Assembly: GCA_008508345.1 (NCBI GenBank)
Contig: QNGE01000274.1
Coordinates: 1 to 64,000, forward strand
From: Paragonimus westermani
Taxonomy: Eukaryota; Platyhelminthes; Trematoda; Plagiorchiida; Troglotrematidae
Length of the DNA: 64,000 nucleotides
Reading direction: 5' to 3'
In this document: positions 60,950 through 64,000 of the stretch, piece by piece
Numbering within the stretch: the first letter of the stretch is position 1
Layout of the letters: every line of letters starts with the position of its first letter
Position numbers and translations under genes: made by a program
The notes under the pieces: generated by a model
Database searches by the model: none
What the model was told of the DNA's origin: nothing
What the model saw: only the letters and a program-made list of their open reading frames with translations

Positions 60950-61930
60950 TAGAAACGATGTGCACACATGCGACTACATATTAGCCAAATTCTAGTTGCA
61001 CATAAACCCTATGCTAAATTTTATTCGAGTTTACGCCTTATTACACGAGCGTTGTTCACCTTTGTCCTGCCGGCCGAAACTGGGCGCTTACTAGGCGGTT
61101 AGAGCACAAGTGAACTTTGTTTCAGAGAAGAGAATTTGAAAAGTTTCTGATCCGGTCTCTGTTTAGTAGAGCAATACGAACAAAGCGCAACAATGCTGCC
61201 ACTCTCATATCTCCACTTCTGGAAACACTGGTCTCACGTCAAAGGAAATCTATTAAGTAATGCATAAACGTGGGCACAACTTCCCTGTTAGCCCAACACT
61301 GCCGCAGACTGCTCAAAAAACAGTGGCTAATCCCCCTAGTGCTATGACCGGGCGGATATCTGTGTACGCACGAACGTTCAAACTTTAGAGACCATGGTGT
61401 GCGCATAGGTGCAACACTCTTTCCATACTGTTAATACGTTGTGCTCGGAAGTCAGAAATACCTCACAGCCGCTTCTTCTCTGAAGAAAGATGAACACGTT
61501 GAACATTCAGATTGCCTGCCAGTATGACGATGTTAGACTGTTTGGGTTGTTTCAAAAGGGCAAGGGGACGTCATAAAACTCATCTGAACACGTGTCTGTT
61601 AGAGTGCCTGATGATATAATGAATACACCACGCAGTTCTGGTTTGTATAGACAGACTTTAACCAATGTACTGAGTCTGGTGGCACATAAACAACGGTTCA
61701 CTGCCATGCAGTCAAGCGAGCTCAAACTCAGTGTGATTCTCACTCGCGCTTGAACACGAGGTTCAGCTTCGATGTCACCAGAAATCTTGGGAGAGAAGCG
61801 CTTAGAGCGACAGTTGTCTGTAGATGAGCTCAGACCGATAACGGTGCTAGGGTCGTTGACTCGCGTCCCTGGCACGCATAACACATCAGGATTCAAACTT
61901 CAGAGGATGCTTACCACGAGAGCTCGCTGA
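60950..61930 (-). mobile_element. RTE-like LINE, endonuclease fragment
   Basis: The minus-strand frame at 61,552-61,896 follows the RTE endonuclease almost without gaps: DVLCVPGTRVNDPSTVIGLS (DVCCLSETRIQDxSTVI), SGDIEAEPRVQARVRITLSL (SGDxEAxxxGxAGVGIALS), RLSTLVKVCLYKPELRGVFI and SSDEFYD-like DTCSDEFYD. After a frameshift, GNLNVQRVHLSSEKKRL (GDLNAQVGRLSSxExxL, about 61,470-61,525) and RAQRINSMERVLHLCA continue it to about 61,390. The active-site Glu of SETR is changed (PGTR). The polymerase part was not found downstream on this strand. Confidence 0.75.
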
Positions 61931-62699
61931 CAAACTGGCTAGAAATTGCGGACATTGGAAGCGCCAGTACTTAACAGCCTTCGTTGCTTTAGGAAACAAT
62001 TTTCACCGAAGGTACATGAGCGGCAAAAATCTTGAGGAGCAAAACAAGGAGAGAAATTTATAGTGAGTGAATAATGTCATGGTTTAGTATACGACACCTA
62101 ATACTTTCCGTTCATTGATGCCACAAAAAAGGTCAATTTGAGGGACCTCACTCGGGGTCTCGGACTCAAAAGTCTGGCTTGCGTAACAATAGGGTGATGG
62201 GTTTCCTTGGGAGATCGTAAACTGAGCCATTGACTCAAGATTCTGATTCATTTGGCAGGGCGCAGTGAATGCGACACTAATGTCTGACTCTGAACATTGT
62301 TACACACAATGGATGTATTCGATGTCATATCGAAATTTCGGATGATACCGGATGTTTTTAGACTGGCGGTCACGGTCAATCATTGTGCGATCCAACTACT
62401 CCTTCTGTGTGGAAGCGTTTTCTAAAACCCTTCTTTGTAGTAAGGAAAACAGCAGTGTCGTAACGATAAGAATAGTCCCTCACTACCTGAGCAAAAATAC
62501 GCAGTCAGTGATACGACAAACAATCTTACGAGTGCATCTGTTTCTCGGGTGACTGTCCCCTCTTGATCTCTGTAATTGGTTTGCACCTGAAAGGATTAAC
62601 ACTTTAGTCAGTATAGCCCTCCGAATTGATGAATTGCACGCATCTTATCATCACGTTAAGTTGGAATTGTAGATCAGGCACTGAGTTACCTGGAGACCA
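61931..62699. other. Between two RTE-like LINE pieces
   Basis: May include the eroded 5' part of the plus-strand LINE that is readable from about 62,735, but I could not identify motifs here. Confidence 0.35.
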
Positions 62700-64000
62700 T
62701 TCTATGATTCTAATCTTCGGACAGGAAGCTCGATCATATAGCAGACAGTTACAGGTGGCTTCACTTTGTTAGGGACTGTCGCGCCTTTTCGACCAACCAC
62801 CTGGACTCTGATCACACAGCTGTGCGTGCCCATTTTGCATTTGTCCTTTGCCCACTGGTCATACACTCGTAAATGCTAGATACTTAACTGGCATTTGATC
62901 GATAAGAATGTAAAGAATGCTTACCAAGAAGCATCAGTGAACAAGTTCAATTCCAATGGGGTGAGAGAACCTACTGAACACTGGAAACAAATAGTAGCAA
63001 CAAAGTAAGCATGATGTGAAGAGTTATGTCCAAAAGGAGTTGCGCAGTTGTGACAGAACCAGATTTCTGTCACGTCGATAGACCTTGTGGAAAAAGATGC
63101 TAGATTTCACCCAGTTCTGAATATGACGACGACTGTCAAGAACCTGCTGGCAATCTGATAGAAAGCTTGCGCAAAGACCATGATAAACAATTGGTTAAAT
63201 TGTCGAAAAAGACGAAACGAGCCTCTTTATCTTGGTATAGTAAAAGTCAATTTTCCCAATTCCTGGTTGTACTGGTCACTGAGTCGGCCCAAGACCACTA
63301 GCCGATCACCTCGTCTTGACGAGTGGGCTGAATATTTTGAGAAACAGTTCAGCTATCCTCAACCACACCATGTAGAATTCGAGATCCGATTGGCCAGTTG
63401 TTAGGTTCCAGGCGTCTCTTCGTCGGAAGTGGAAGTGACTCATGAGCTTAATTTGTTTAGGCTCAAAAAGGCTTCCGGACCAGATTTACTTTTACATCCT
63501 TTTTCAGTGATGGTGGGGACAGCTTGGTGTCGGAACTGATGAAATTTATTCAGACGATTTGGGGATCTGAAGAAGTATCTCGTGATTGGTGCCTATTAGC
63601 GGCAATTCTCGTCCTCAATTCTCTTTGACAATCACGGAGGCATCAGTCTAGTGTCTGTCCCGTTCAAGTCACACAATGGTCCCAATTTACATTGGCTCTT
63701 TAGGCCCAGAGAAAGTTGGACGCACAAAGAACAGGCAGGATTGTATCCGGTCGTGTGTGCGTTGATTAGGTTTTTGATCCATGGTGGATCTTGGAGCATC
63801 GACATTATTGGTCATGTAGAAGTGACGACTGCTTTCGATTTAGTTGCTAGTTGCGTTCACTCAAACTGCCTTCTCGAATCTGTTAGGATCACCGTGCAAT
63901 CACTTTGCAAACAGGGATAGGACTAACTGACAACCATCTCACGCATTCACCACTTCTGGTGGTGTTGAGTAAGGGCGTCTGATTTCCTTCTGCTTGTTAA
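62700..64000 (+). mobile_element. RTE-like LINE, cut by the window edge
   Basis: Readable from the end of the endonuclease (LDHIADSYRW near 62,735 and LDSDHTAVRAHF at 62,808-62,845, the IDHIAVSYRW and LDSDHALVRA motifs) through a linker (LIDKNVKNAYQEASVNKF near 62,900) and EYFEKQFSYP at about 63,330, then LFRLKKASGPDLL at 63,455-63,495, SRDWCLLAAILVLN at about 63,580, and EQAGLYPVVCALI at 63,738-63,775 (EQAGFRPGRGCID). TTAFDLV near 63,833 matches the xxAFDSV catalytic block. Frameshifts are present, so this copy is dead at least in part; the palm YADD and 3' end lie beyond 64,000. Confidence 0.8.

Noticed and set aside
1..64000. Prokaryotic features such as CRISPR arrays, operons and ribosome binding sites
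   Set aside because: The introns, LINEs and SINEs show eukaryotic DNA, and no regularly spaced direct repeats were seen.

Overview
The window looks like nuclear DNA of a flatworm, most likely a digenean trematode. This is an inference from four things: a 33-nt intron of the class known from schistosomes and relatives inside a conserved mitochondrial-protein gene; decayed non-LTR retrotransposons whose residues match the RTE-like and CR1/Jockey-like LINEs common in trematodes; a tRNA-like SINE carrying a hammerhead ribozyme, comparable in plan to the schistosome SM-alpha family; and a very low gene density with long A+T-leaning stretches (about 40% G+C by eye). Most open frames here are chance frames or retrotransposon debris. 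In 64 kb, a few 100-150 codon frames are expected by chance, so length alone was not used as evidence.

Layout. At 0.9-1.4 kb, on the minus strand, are the first two coding exons of NDUFS8 (complex I, TYKY subunit), split by a 33-nt intron; its last exon lies off the left edge. A 35-bp hairpin sits in the intron that follows. At 2.5-4.8 kb is a broken CR1-like LINE (minus). At 5.63-6.06 kb (plus) is the first coding exon of a rhodopsin-class GPCR, ending at a GTGAGT donor; I could not find its other exons. From 7 to 33 kb the DNA is mostly featureless, with SINE copies (7.0, 9.0, 25.4, 29.3, 29.5 kb), a possible LINE endonuclease scrap near 19 kb, several weak exon candidates on both strands, and a diverged inverted repeat pair at 32.2-32.7 kb. 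At 34.6-37.1 kb is a nearly full-length but heavily mutated RTE-like LINE (plus). At 41.1-43.1 kb two 313-bp arms form an almost perfect inverted repeat around a 1.3-kb spacer. At 50.0-50.6 kb is the 3' end of another CR1-like LINE. At 52.5-53.05 kb is a G+C-rich, LTR-like block. At 61-64 kb two RTE-like LINE pieces lie 5' end to 5' end.

The most interesting signals are the SINE family with one copy that keeps an intact minimal type I hammerhead core (29,606-29,654), a sister copy 170 bp away in inverted orientation from which the ribozyme core is cleanly missing, the near-perfect long inverted repeat at 41-43 kb whose identity drops abruptly at its inner edge, and the 33-nt intron in NDUFS8. 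The two recognised genes are divergently oriented and unrelated in function; no operon-like arrangement is seen.
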